A stretch of DNA of 14,014 nucleotides. It comes from an uncultured Flavobacteriaceae bacterium (lineage in GTDB: Bacteria > Bacteroidota > Bacteroidia > Flavobacteriales > Flavobacteriaceae). Under the pieces are notes generated by a model. It was not told the origin of the DNA and made no database searches. It worked only from the letters and a program-made list of their open reading frames with translations. A program made the translations under genes and the position numbers. Positions 1 through 7,648 of the stretch are shown piece by piece. The stretch covers positions 1 to 14,014 of the forward strand of contig CALIIP010000011.1 of assembly GCA_938018045.1 (NCBI GenBank), written 5' to 3'. Positions within the stretch are counted from its first letter, which is position 1. Every line of letters starts with the position of its first letter.

Positions 1-675
1 GATTGTCCAGATGTTGCTGGTTTAGCAGAATTAAACGGTTGTCCAGATTCAGATGGTGATGGTATTGCTGATAAAGATGATGCTTGTCCAACTGTAAAAG
101 GATCTAAAGCAAACAATGGTTGTCCTGACACTGATGGTGACGGAGTAATTGATGGAAATGATAAATGTCCAACTGTAGCAGGACCTGCTGCAAATGATGG
201 TTGTCCTTGGCCAGATACTGACGGTGACGGAGTATTAGACAAAGACGATAAATGTCCAAAAGAAGCAGGACCTGCTTCAAATAATGGATGTCCAGTAGCA
301 GTTATTGTTGAACCAACTGTTGAAGTTATGGCAAGTTTAAATAATTATGCTAGAACTATTTTATTCGATACAGGTAAGTCAAGTTTTAAACAAGAAACTT
401 ATCCAGTATTAGTTGCAATTGCAGCAATCTTAAAAGAATATCCTACTACAGACTTTTCTATTGATGGTCATACTGATAGTGTAGGTTCGGCTTCTTCTAA
501 TCAGTTATTGTCTGAAAGAAGAGCAAATGCTGTAAGAGATTATTTAATTTCTAATGGAATATCTGCTCAAAGATTATCAGCGAAAGGATATGGAGAAGTT
601 TCTCCAATTGATAATAACGCTACAAGATCAGGTAGAAAAAATAACAGACGTGTTGAAGTATCTTTAGTAAAATAA
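1..675 (+). CDS. OmpA family protein with thrombospondin type 3 repeats (5' end missing)
   Basis: The reading frame is open from base 1, so the first ATG at 328 is internal and the true start lies outside the window. The visible 224 codons hold two parts. Codons 1-98 are Asp-rich calcium-binding thrombospondin type 3 repeats (pattern GCPDTDGDGVxDxxDKCP), with GCP recurring at bases 37, 118, 199 and 286. From about codon 115 there is an OmpA C-terminal domain: a GHTDSVGS motif, then LSERRAxxV, a GYGE segment and NRRVEVSLVK at the end. In this family the domain binds diaminopimelate in peptidoglycan through the Asp of HTDS and the Arg of NRR, and the missing N-terminus is usually an outer-membrane beta-barrel. 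The role inferred is anchoring the outer membrane to the cell wall. The gene ends at a strong terminator, so it is the last gene of its transcript. Confidence 0.93.
   Translation, partial: DCPDVAGLAELNGCPDSDGDGIADKDDACPTVKGSKANNGCPDTDGDGVIDGNDKCPTVAGPAANDGCPWPDTDGDGVLDKDDKCPKEAGPASNNGCPVAVIVEPTVEVMASLNNYARTILFDTGKSSFKQETYPVLVAIAAILKEYPTTDFSIDGHTDSVGSASSNQLLSERRANAVRDYLISNGISAQRLSAKGYGEVSPIDNNATRSGRKNNRRVEVSLVK
37..297 (+). repeat. Tandem thrombospondin type 3 coding repeats
   Basis: Three in-frame imperfect units begin with the GCP codons at 37, 118 and 199, and a fourth GCP starts at 286. Spacing is 81, 81 and 87 nt. The third unit is two codons longer because of a Trp-Pro insertion after GCP. 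Each unit carries DxDGDGxxDxxD, the calcium-coordinating Asp pattern, and paired Cys residues. The array continues upstream, since codons 1-12 are the tail of an earlier unit. Confidence 0.85.
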
Positions 676-701
676 GAAATTTAACACTTATTAAATAAGT
701 T

Positions 702-737
702 AAAAGCGCTTCGAATTATCGAAGCGCTTTTTTTATT
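702..737 (+). terminator. Rho-independent terminator of the OmpA-family gene
   Basis: A perfect 12-bp stem (aaaagcgcttcg at 702-713 pairing with 720-731) with a 6-nt loop (714-719) runs into seven T residues. It begins 26 nt after the OmpA-family stop codon. It separates that gene from the downstream nuclease gene. Confidence 0.9.
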
Positions 738-760
738 TATATAGAAACATTAAATTATAA

Positions 761-3496
761 ATGAAATCTTTTCTTTCAAATGTTGTTTCAGACGTATTTA
801 TTAAAAAGAAAGTTGAAACTCATAACTTAATCTTCATTCTACCAAGCCAACGCGCTTGTGTCTTTTTAAGAGAAGAGATTATTAAACAACTTACAGCAGC
901 AACATTCTTGCCTCAAATTAAAAGTATTGAAAATTATATTCAAGAACTTGCAGAGGTTAAACAAATAGATACTATTCAACTTCTGTTTGAATTTTATTCA
1001 GTTTATAAAAATAACACATCAAAAGATAAGTTAGATTCATTTGATGTATTCTCTCAATGGGCAACTATAGTTTTACAAGACTTTAACGAAGTTGACAGAC
1101 ACTTATTAGACCCAAAAGATTTATTTACCTACTTAAGAGACATAAACCGATTAGAAAATTGGAATCCAACAACAGAAATCACTAAGAATTACTTCTCTTT
1201 TTTTGAAAAACTACATTTATATTATGATGAATTTTATAAATTTCTACTTTCTAAAAAAGTAGGATACCAAGGATTAATATATCGTGAAGCTGAAAGTAAT
1301 ATTCAACACTATATAAACTCTAACAAAGATAAACAAGTTGTTTTAGTAGGATTTAATGCTCTTAATAAAGCAGAAGAACGAATCTTTCAAGAATTATTAC
1401 AAAGTGGCTTAGGGTCTATTTATTGGGACGCAGATGAAGGCTACCTTAACACTTCCAAAGAATCAGGAATGTTTTTAAGGAAGTATAAAAAAGAATGGAA
1501 TTATTTTAACCATAACGCATTCAATTGGATTGAAAATCATTTTAATTCAGAAGAAAAAAACATTCAATTTATAAGTGCTACAAAGAATTTAAGTCAATTA
1601 AAGTATGTAGGTGAATTATTACAAAAAAAACAAAATCACAATCGAACTGCACTTGTATTAGCAGATGAATCTTTACTATCTTTAACGCTTAATTCACTTC
1701 CAAATACTGTTGAAAAAATCAATATAACAATGGGTTTTCCGTTGACAGATATTCCTTTGGCTGGATTTTTTAGTAATGTGTTTAAACTATACTTAAACCA
1801 AGAAAAGTTAAATGTTACTGATAAAAACCTCTTTTATCATAAAGATGTATCAAATTTATTAAGTCATTCTTATTTTAAGAAATTATTGAATAATGATATC
1901 CTTAAGAGTTCGACTAAGATTGGGAAAGCGAATCGTATTTTTTTATCAGAAAGTCATATTTCAGAAATTTTTAAAGGCCTAGAATCTAAAAACCTTTTAG
2001 AGTTTTTATTTAAGAAAGGAAATTCATCTGTAATTAAAGTGATTGAAAACTGTATTGCAATTTGTAAAGAATTAAAAGATGTTACTATAGGAATAGAACG
2101 GGAGTATGTATATCGATTTTTCACAGTTTTTCAGCAATTAAAAGCCTTAAATGAGAATTACGGGCACATCACAAATTTAAAGACATTAAATCAATTCTTT
2201 AAACAAATCACTAAAAATGAAAAGCTATCTTTTCAAGGAGAACCGTTAGAAGGACTGCAATTAATGGGAATGTTAGAAACACGTGTTATTGATTTTGAAA
2301 CTGTAATAATTACTTCAGTAAATGAAGGTATTTTACCTGCTTCTAAATCCGAGAAATCATTTATTCCGTTCGATGTAAAGAAACATTTTGATTTGCCGAC
2401 ATATCAAGAAAAGGACGCTATTTTCTCATATCACTTTTATAGGTTATTGCATAGGGCAAAAAATATTTATATACTTTATAATACAGAGGGTGACGCTTAT
2501 GGAACTGGTGAGAAAAGTAGATTCTTGACACAAATGGAAATTGAACGAGACGATATAAAACACACAACCGTAAGTCCTAAAGTAACAATTAATACTCCAG
2601 AATTACAAGAAGTTTCGAAGACAGACTTAGTCATAAAAAAGTTAAATGAACTCGCACAAAAAGGCTTGTCACCCTCTGCTTTATCAGCATACATTAATAA
2701 TCCAATTGATTTTTATTATCAGAAAATATTAGGCGTAAAAGACCTAAATGAAGTTGAAGAAACAGTTGCTGTAAATACTATGGGAACAGTGATTCATGAA
2801 ACTTTAGAGCACTTATATAAACCATATGTTGGTCAACTTTTAACTGTAGATTCTTTCAAAAAAATGTTTTTAAAAGTTGATGATCATGTAGTTGATAATT
2901 TTAAAAAAGTATATGTAAACGGAGACATATCAAAAGGAAAAAATAAACTAATTTTTGAAGTTTCCAAAAAACACGTTAACCGTTTTTTAAAGCAAGAATT
3001 GCAAGAAATTAAAGAAGGCAAGAATATTAAAATTCTAGGTTTAGAAAAGAAAATGTCTGCAGAAATAAATATTGATGGCATAAAATTTCCTATAAAACTA
3101 CATGGAATTATTGATAGAATAGATGAAGTAGATGGCGTAACTAGAATCTTAGATTACAAAACTGGCATGGTGCAATCGAGTCAATTACGCATGACAGATT
3201 TTAGTAAGGTGAGTGATGATTATAAATACACTAAAGCATTGCAAGTAATGCTATATGCTCATTTATTTATCGAAGAAACAAACTTTGACACTACTCAGCC
3301 AATAGAAGCGGGAATTATATCTTTTAAGAACTTGAATAGCGGGTTTTTAAAAATGAATTTCGCCGAAGGACGTGGAAAAGATCATATAATTTCTGAAGGT
3401 AAAATAAATGAATTTTTGGTCGAATTAAAACGAATCATAACTGAAATTTACAACCCTGAAATTCCATTTCTTGAGAATCCAAATAAAGCCTTTTAA
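761..3496 (+). CDS. AddB-like PD-(D/E)XK nuclease / inactive helicase-fold recombination protein
   Basis: A 911-residue protein that looks like the AddB subunit of an AddAB/RecBCD-type double-strand-break resection complex. The C-terminal third holds a RecB-family nuclease domain: an ALSAYINNPIDFYY entry motif near 640, the GTxxHETLE motif with H679, the IDRID motif with D785, and the LDYKTG motif with catalytic D798 and K800. The middle region (about 500-580) has helicase-like segments, a leaf around LQLMGMLETRVIDF and a VNEGILP motif, typical of the UvrD-like fold. The N-terminus (IFILPSQRACVFL, residues 24-36) sits where AddB proteins often carry a Walker A, but no GxxGxGKT is present, and the C-terminus lacks a Cys cluster for an iron-sulfur site. 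Its AddA helicase partner is not in the window. It heads a close-packed run with the next two genes. The alternative is a stand-alone Cas4/RecB-like nuclease, which is less likely at this length. Confidence 0.85.
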   Translation: MKSFLSNVVSDVFIKKKVETHNLIFILPSQRACVFLREEIIKQLTAATFLPQIKSIENYIQELAEVKQIDTIQLLFEFYSVYKNNTSKDKLDSFDVFSQWATIVLQDFNEVDRHLLDPKDLFTYLRDINRLENWNPTTEITKNYFSFFEKLHLYYDEFYKFLLSKKVGYQGLIYREAESNIQHYINSNKDKQVVLVGFNALNKAEERIFQELLQSGLGSIYWDADEGYLNTSKESGMFLRKYKKEWNYFNHNAFNWIENHFNSEEKNIQFISATKNLSQLKYVGELLQKKQNHNRTALVLADESLLSLTLNSLPNTVEKINITMGFPLTDIPLAGFFSNVFKLYLNQEKLNVTDKNLFYHKDVSNLLSHSYFKKLLNNDILKSSTKIGKANRIFLSESHISEIFKGLESKNLLEFLFKKGNSSVIKVIENCIAICKELKDVTIGIEREYVYRFFTVFQQLKALNENYGHITNLKTLNQFFKQITKNEKLSFQGEPLEGLQLMGMLETRVIDFETVIITSVNEGILPASKSEKSFIPFDVKKHFDLPTYQEKDAIFSYHFYRLLHRAKNIYILYNTEGDAYGTGEKSRFLTQMEIERDDIKHTTVSPKVTINTPELQEVSKTDLVIKKLNELAQKGLSPSALSAYINNPIDFYYQKILGVKDLNEVEETVAVNTMGTVIHETLEHLYKPYVGQLLTVDSFKKMFLKVDDHVVDNFKKVYVNGDISKGKNKLIFEVSKKHVNRFLKQELQEIKEGKNIKILGLEKKMSAEINIDGIKFPIKLHGIIDRIDEVDGVTRILDYKTGMVQSSQLRMTDFSKVSDDYKYTKALQVMLYAHLFIEETNFDTTQPIEAGIISFKNLNSGFLKMNFAEGRGKDHIISEGKINEFLVELKRIITEIYNPEIPFLENPNKAF

Positions 3497-3508
3497 ACTA
3501 TATTACAT

Positions 3509-4354
3509 ATGCAAATTGAATCAAATTTTGTTATAAAAAGTAGTTTTCACAACAAACCTATTGTAACAGACATAATCTTTAACGCAGACAAAATCAATAA
3601 ACCAATAGTGATATTTTGTCATGGTTATAAAGGGTTTAAAGATTGGGGAAGTTGGGATTTAGCAGCAAAAATATTTGCAAAAGCCAATCACTTTTTTGTA
3701 AAATTTAATTTTTCCTACAATGGCGGAACACTTGAAAATCCTATTGATTTTTCTGATTTGGAAGCTTTCGGAGAAAATAATCTCACGACAGAATTAAATG
3801 ATTTAGAAGATGTAATCGATTGGATTATGACTAACGAAAAGTATAAAAAAGAAGTTGATACAACCAATATTACGTTGATTGGTCATTCTCGTGGAGGAGG
3901 AATTGTAACAATAAAAGCATCAGAAAATAAAAACATTTCGAAAGTTATTTCATGGAATGGAGTTTCTGATTACGGAAATAGATTTCCGAAAGGTAAAGAA
4001 TTAGAAGCCTGGAAAAAAGCAGGAATTTCATATGTTTTGAACGGAAGAACAAAACAACAAATGCCACACAAATATCAGTTTTATAAAGATTTTGAAGTGA
4101 ACGAAGAACGGCTAACAATTAAAACAGCAATAGAAAACTTGAACAAACCTCAATTAATAATTGCCGGAACTTCAGATCAAGTTGTCAAGCCATTTGAGGC
4201 AGAAAACATGCATTCATGGAACCCAAAAAGCGAATTATTTATTGTCGATGAAATGAATCACACATTGGGAAGTAAACATCCTTGGAATGATGATTCATTG
4301 CCCACACATCTTAAAAAAGCAGTTCAAATTAGTATAGATTTTATTGCCAAATAA
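3509..4354 (+). CDS. Alpha/beta hydrolase, dienelactone-hydrolase/peptidase-like
   Basis: A 281-residue cytoplasmic alpha/beta-hydrolase with no signal peptide. The oxyanion segment CHGYKGFKDWGSW lies near residues 34-46. The nucleophile elbow is GHSRGG with S127 as the nucleophile. The acid is probably D223 in AGTSDQVVKP and the base H251 in DEMNHTLG. All three members of the Ser-Asp-His triad are therefore in place, and the length fits a full domain. It starts 12 nt after the AddB-like gene and ends 4 nt before the MATE gene, so co-transcription is likely. The substrate cannot be read from the sequence; the fold includes esterases, dienelactone hydrolases and peptidases, so I give no gene name. 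Confidence 0.85.
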   Translation: MQIESNFVIKSSFHNKPIVTDIIFNADKINKPIVIFCHGYKGFKDWGSWDLAAKIFAKANHFFVKFNFSYNGGTLENPIDFSDLEAFGENNLTTELNDLEDVIDWIMTNEKYKKEVDTTNITLIGHSRGGGIVTIKASENKNISKVISWNGVSDYGNRFPKGKELEAWKKAGISYVLNGRTKQQMPHKYQFYKDFEVNEERLTIKTAIENLNKPQLIIAGTSDQVVKPFEAENMHSWNPKSELFIVDEMNHTLGSKHPWNDDSLPTHLKKAVQISIDFIAK

Positions 4355-4358
4355 TTAA

Positions 4359-5693
4359 ATGTACAAAGAATCAAACATTACTTTTAAAGGAATAAATAGA
4401 CTTGCGATTCCTGCAATTATTACTGGAATTGCTGAGCCCTTACTTTCAATTACCGATATTGCAATTGTCGGTCATATAGACTTAAATCCTATAGAATCTC
4501 TGGCAGCTGTTGGTATCGCAGGTTCTTTTATTTCTGCTCTGATATGGATTTTGGCACAAACCCGTTCTGCTATTTCTGCGATTGTAGGAAAATATTTGGG
4601 AGCTAAAAAATTGCATGAAATCGCTACGTTGCCTTCACAAATAATAGCGATAAATCTTCTGTTGAGTTTTATTATTTATTTTGTTACAAATTTTTTCGCA
4701 ACAGAAATTTTTCAACTATACAATGCTCAAAACCTCGTTTTGAATTACTCAGTTGAGTATTATAAAATTCGTGTTTATGGTTTTCCTTTAACGCTTTTTG
4801 TCTTTAGTATTTTTGGAGTTTTTAGAGGTCTTCAAAACACATTTTGGCCAATGATTATAAGTATTGTAGGTGTGAGTATAAATGTGCTCCTCGATTTTGC
4901 TTTGGTTTATGGTATTGAAGGTTATATTGAACCAATGAATATTCGTGGCGCTGCATGGGCAAGTGTTATTGCACAAGGTGTTATGGCCTTTCTAGCCCTG
5001 ATTTTATTTTTAAAGAAAACACCGTTTAGTTTTAAGTTTTCATTCCCGTTTAATAAAGAAATTAAAAACATATTATCTATTAGTTTCAACCTCATAATCA
5101 GAGCGATATCGTTAAATATTGCTTTATTTATGGCAAATGCTTATGCAACAAAATATGGTGATAATTATATTGCTGCTCAGACAATTGCTTTTCAAATTTG
5201 GATGTTTTTTGCTTTTTTCATTGACGGTTATGCAAGTGTAGGAAATATAGTTTCAGGAAAGTTATTAGGAGAGCGAGACTTTAAAACGATGCAAATTTTG
5301 AGCATTAGACTGAGCAAATATTCAGTAGTAATTTCGATACTTTTAACAGTACTATGTCTTATTTTTTATGTTCCGATAGGAAAACTCTTTACACAAGAAC
5401 CATTAGTTTTAGAGTCATTTTATGGTGCTTTTTGGATTGTACTTGTGATGCAGCCAATCAACGCAATCGCATTTGTTTTTGACGGAATTTATAAAGGTTT
5501 GGCCGAAGCAGTAATACTTCGCAACTTATTGTTAGTTGCTACTTTTTTAGGATTTATTCCAGCACTTTTAATAGGAGATTATTTTGACTTAAAACTAACA
5601 GGAATTTGGATTGCATTTACAGTTTGGATGCTTCTACGAGCAGGAATATTAGTTGTAAAATTTAGGAAGAAATATGTGCTCAAGAATACGTAA
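4359..5693 (+). CDS. MATE family efflux transporter, DinF-like
   Basis: A 444-residue, highly hydrophobic inner-membrane protein with about twelve predicted membrane spans in two halves, the normal size for the multidrug and toxin extrusion family. The N-terminal RLAIPAIITGIAEPLLSITDIAIVG segment, with its conserved Pro in the first span, and the following QTRSAISAIVGKYLGA segment resemble the DinF branch rather than NorM. Members exchange Na+ or H+ for organic cations or drugs; the actual substrate here is unknown. The start ATG lies 4 nt after the hydrolase stop codon. The last codons include a TAA that also forms the first bases of a possible promoter for the next gene. Confidence 0.9.
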   Translation: MYKESNITFKGINRLAIPAIITGIAEPLLSITDIAIVGHIDLNPIESLAAVGIAGSFISALIWILAQTRSAISAIVGKYLGAKKLHEIATLPSQIIAINLLLSFIIYFVTNFFATEIFQLYNAQNLVLNYSVEYYKIRVYGFPLTLFVFSIFGVFRGLQNTFWPMIISIVGVSINVLLDFALVYGIEGYIEPMNIRGAAWASVIAQGVMAFLALILFLKKTPFSFKFSFPFNKEIKNILSISFNLIIRAISLNIALFMANAYATKYGDNYIAAQTIAFQIWMFFAFFIDGYASVGNIVSGKLLGERDFKTMQILSIRLSKYSVVISILLTVLCLIFYVPIGKLFTQEPLVLESFYGAFWIVLVMQPINAIAFVFDGIYKGLAEAVILRNLLLVATFLGFIPALLIGDYFDLKLTGIWIAFTVWMLLRAGILVVKFRKKYVLKNT

Positions 5694-5698
5694 CTTTG
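5691..5698 (+). promoter_or_regulatory. Possible -7 promoter element for the crotonase-family gene
   Basis: TAACTTTG matches the Bacteroidota -7 consensus TAnnTTTG exactly and lies 19 nt before the ATG at 5718. Its first three bases are the stop codon of the MATE gene. I see no TTG -33 element at the usual spacing, so the call rests on one short motif. Confidence 0.4.
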
Positions 5699-5717
5699 GC
5701 ATAACAAAAAACACTAG

Positions 5718-6473
5718 ATGAGCAACGGAAGTTTATATACACACATTGAAAATAATATTGCAACGGTTGAGTTTTTTCATCCAGCAAGTAATTCTTTTCC
5801 AAGCGAATTATTAGCAAGACTTACAAAATCATTTCATGAATTAAGTGAAGATGACGAGGTACATGTTATTATTTTAAAGAGTGAAGGAGATCGCGCTTTT
5901 TGTGCAGGAGCATCTTTTGATGAATTAGTTGCGATTACCAATTTTGCTGATGGTAAACAATTTTTCCTTGGATTCGCAAGCGTAATCAACGCAATGCGAG
6001 TATGTAAAAAACCAATTATTGGTCGTGTACAAGGTAAAGTTGTAGGTGGAGGAGTTGGACTTGTTTCGGCATGTGATTATGCATATGGAACAGATCAAGC
6101 AGCCATAAAATTATCAGAATTATCTATCGGAATTGGCCCTTTTGTTATTGCTCCAGTCGTTAGACATAAAATGGGTAATACAGCCTTGCGAGAATTAACG
6201 TTGAATGCTACAAAATGGCACAACGCTTATTGGGCAAAAGAAAAAGGTTTATTTGCTGATGTTTTTGATAGCACAAAACAATTAGACGAATCAGTAAAAG
6301 ATTTGGCTCAAAAATTGGCAAGTTACAATCCAGAAGCAGTGCAACAAGTGAAAAAGGTTTTTTGGCAAGGCACAGATAATTGGAATTCATTATTAGAAGA
6401 GCAAGCAGAAATAAGCGGTAAATTGGTGTTATCAGAATTTACAAAAAAAGCACTTGAAAAGTTTAAAAAATAA
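5718..6473 (+). CDS. Enoyl-CoA hydratase/isomerase family protein
   Basis: A 251-residue crotonase-fold protein of usual family length. The CoA/oxyanion motif RAFCAGASFDEL covers residues 59-70 (A63 and G64 near the oxyanion hole), and the second oxyanion segment GGGVGLVSACD begins at G110. Of the two glutamates of classical enoyl-CoA hydratase, the first is replaced by glycine (G114 in GGGVG) while the second is kept as E134 in KLSELSIGIGP. The GGGVGLV...E...P.VI.P.V pattern resembles methylglutaconyl-CoA hydratase-like (LiuC) proteins more than short-chain fatty-acid hydratases; this comparison is from memory. A cytoplasmic role in acyl-CoA or leucine degradation is an inference. It follows the MATE gene by 24 nt and may have its own promoter. 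Confidence 0.85.
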   Translation: MSNGSLYTHIENNIATVEFFHPASNSFPSELLARLTKSFHELSEDDEVHVIILKSEGDRAFCAGASFDELVAITNFADGKQFFLGFASVINAMRVCKKPIIGRVQGKVVGGGVGLVSACDYAYGTDQAAIKLSELSIGIGPFVIAPVVRHKMGNTALRELTLNATKWHNAYWAKEKGLFADVFDSTKQLDESVKDLAQKLASYNPEAVQQVKKVFWQGTDNWNSLLEEQAEISGKLVLSEFTKKALEKFKK

Positions 6474-6487
6474 ATAAGTAATTTAGG

Positions 6488-6546
6488 TCTCGGCTGCGCT
6501 CGACCTGACTAAAAATATTGATATGTCTCCTCGAGCGCAGTCGAGA
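6488..6546. repeat. REP-like inverted repeat pair in the intergenic spacer
   Basis: Two 16-nt arms, tctcggctgcgctcga at 6488-6503 and tcgagcgcagtcgaga at 6531-6546, are complementary at 15 of 16 positions, and the remaining pair is a G-U wobble in RNA. The loop is 27 nt. The arms are much richer in G+C than the surrounding A+T-rich spacer. The core word ctgcgctcga is typical of dispersed palindromic elements in Flavobacteriaceae genomes, from general recollection. No T run follows, so this is a repeat rather than a classical terminator, though it could block or slow transcription into queD. Confidence 0.75.
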
Positions 6547-6562
6547 GGTTTAAAAAGCAAAC

Positions 6563-7012
6563 ATGAGTAATATTAGAATCACAAAGCAATTTAATTTTGA
6601 AACTGGTCACGCATTATATGGTTATGATGGGAAATGTAGAAACGTTCACGGTCATAGTTACAAACTTTCGGTAACAGTTATTGGTATTCCAATTTCAGAT
6701 AGTAACAATGTAAAATTTGGGATGGTTATCGACTTTTCTGATCTAAAAAAGATTGTAAAAGAAGAAATTGTTGATGTTTTTGATCATGCAACGGTTTTTA
6801 ATAAGAATACACCTCATGTAGAGTTGGCAAAAGAATTATCAGACAGAGGACATCATGTTATTTTGGTAGAATACCAACCAACAAGTGAGATGATGATTAT
6901 AGATTTTTCAGAAAAAATTAAAAAGAGATTGCCTAAAAACATTGAATTACATTCACTAAAATTACAAGAAACAGGAACTTCCTTTGCAGAGTGGTTTGCG
7001 AGTGATAATTAA
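6563..7012 (+). CDS. queD: 6-carboxy-5,6,7,8-tetrahydropterin synthase (QueD/PTPS family)
   Basis: A 149-residue member of the 6-pyruvoyl-tetrahydropterin synthase family. Zinc ligands are visible as H16 in FETGH and as H29 and H31 in CRNVHGH, and C25 is the catalytic Cys. Further family marks are MVIDFSDLK, the FDHATVF His, the PTSEM motif and a C-terminal LQETGTSFAEW with the conserved Glu. QueD converts 7,8-dihydroneopterin triphosphate to 6-carboxytetrahydropterin, an early step toward preQ0 and queuosine in tRNA. The CxxxHGH layout fits QueD better than a biopterin enzyme. The protein is somewhat longer than E. coli QueD (about 120 residues), mainly through residues 45-55 and 90-110. It stands alone, with the REP pair upstream and pth converging downstream. 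I see no preQ1 riboswitch before it. Confidence 0.9.
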   Translation: MSNIRITKQFNFETGHALYGYDGKCRNVHGHSYKLSVTVIGIPISDSNNVKFGMVIDFSDLKKIVKEEIVDVFDHATVFNKNTPHVELAKELSDRGHHVILVEYQPTSEMMIIDFSEKIKKRLPKNIELHSLKLQETGTSFAEWFASDN

Positions 7013-7636
7013 CTACTTCCCATTAAAATTACTCATAGTATTCGCCATTCCGGCAGTACCAAAAGAAGTAATTAGTTTGGCAGAAACTGGCAAGCGTTCA
7101 ATTAATTCACTTGTTTCTTCTTTAGACCATTCACTCAACACAAAATCTACTTGACGTCCTTTTGAGAAGTTAGCACCAACACCAAATCTAAATCTTGGAT
7201 ATTTGTTAGTATTTAATTTTTCTTGAATGTCTTTAAGTCCGTTATGACCTCCATCGCTACCTTTTCCCTTGAGCCTAAGTGTCCCGAAATCAATATTCAA
7301 ATCATCAGTAACCACTAAAATATTATCAATTCCAACTTTCTCTTTGGTCATCCAATATTTTACTGCTTTTCCACTCAAATTCATATAAGTAGAAGGTTTT
7401 AACAGCATAAATGTGCGTCCTTTATATCGGAAAGTAGCGATATCCCCTAATTTTTCTGTTTCAAAAGAAGTTTCGTGTTCTTCTGCCAATTCATCCAAGA
7501 TTTTAAAACCGATGTTATGGCGAGTATTTTCATACTTTTCACCAATGTTTCCTAAACCAATGATTAAAAACTTTTTCATAAGGTCTTCTTTTGTTTCTTT
7601 TTTGAATAAATTTTTTAAAAACGTATACCAACTCAT
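7013..7636 (-). CDS. pth: Peptidyl-tRNA hydrolase
   Basis: Pth cleaves peptidyl-tRNA released from stalled ribosomes, recycling tRNA. From the upstream ATG the protein has 207 residues and carries GLGNIG (N30), the catalytic His H40 in NTRHNIGF, the DDLNIDFG Asp, and GGHNG with the third conserved Asn. These match the E. coli N10, H20, D93 and N114 set. The first 19 residues (MSWYTFLKNLF...) precede the normal Pth start. A second ATG at 7577-7579 (MKKFLIIGLGNIG) gives 188 residues, which is the usual family length. A -7 box lies only 5 nt upstream of the long start, which favours the short start or a leaderless message. The stop codon touches that of queD. It follows prs-rplY on the same strand but behind a terminator. 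Confidence 0.93.
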   Translation of the reverse strand: MSWYTFLKNLFKKETKEDLMKKFLIIGLGNIGEKYENTRHNIGFKILDELAEEHETSFETEKLGDIATFRYKGRTFMLLKPSTYMNLSGKAVKYWMTKEKVGIDNILVVTDDLNIDFGTLRLKGKGSDGGHNGLKDIQEKLNTNKYPRFRFGVGANFSKGRQVDFVLSEWSKEETSELIERLPVSAKLITSFGTAGMANTMSNFNGK

Positions 7637-7640
7637 TTTA

Positions 7641-7648
7641 CAAAAGTA
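7641..7648 (-). promoter_or_regulatory. Possible -7 promoter element for pth
   Basis: On the minus strand, TACTTTTG matches TAnnTTTG exactly, just after the T tract of the rplY terminator. The same 8 bases form the putative prs promoter. It ends 4 nt before the upstream pth ATG, so transcription would begin at or inside that codon. No clear TTG -33 motif is seen. Confidence 0.45.

Noticed and set aside
37..297. CRISPR-like or minisatellite array
   Set aside because: The periodicity of 81-87 nt is in-frame protein repeat coding with variable third bases, not identical repeats with spacers.
328..675. ATG at 328 as the start of a separate small OmpA-domain gene
   Set aside because: The same frame is open without a stop back to base 1 and encodes well-formed thrombospondin type 3 repeats, so 328 is an internal Met.
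2497..3081. Minus-strand open frames inside the AddB-like gene
   Set aside because: They are antisense to the conserved nuclease region and show no domain features.
6474..6562. preQ1 riboswitch before queD
   Set aside because: The spacer holds only the REP-like inverted repeat; I see no aptamer-like pseudoknot or downstream A-rich tail pattern.
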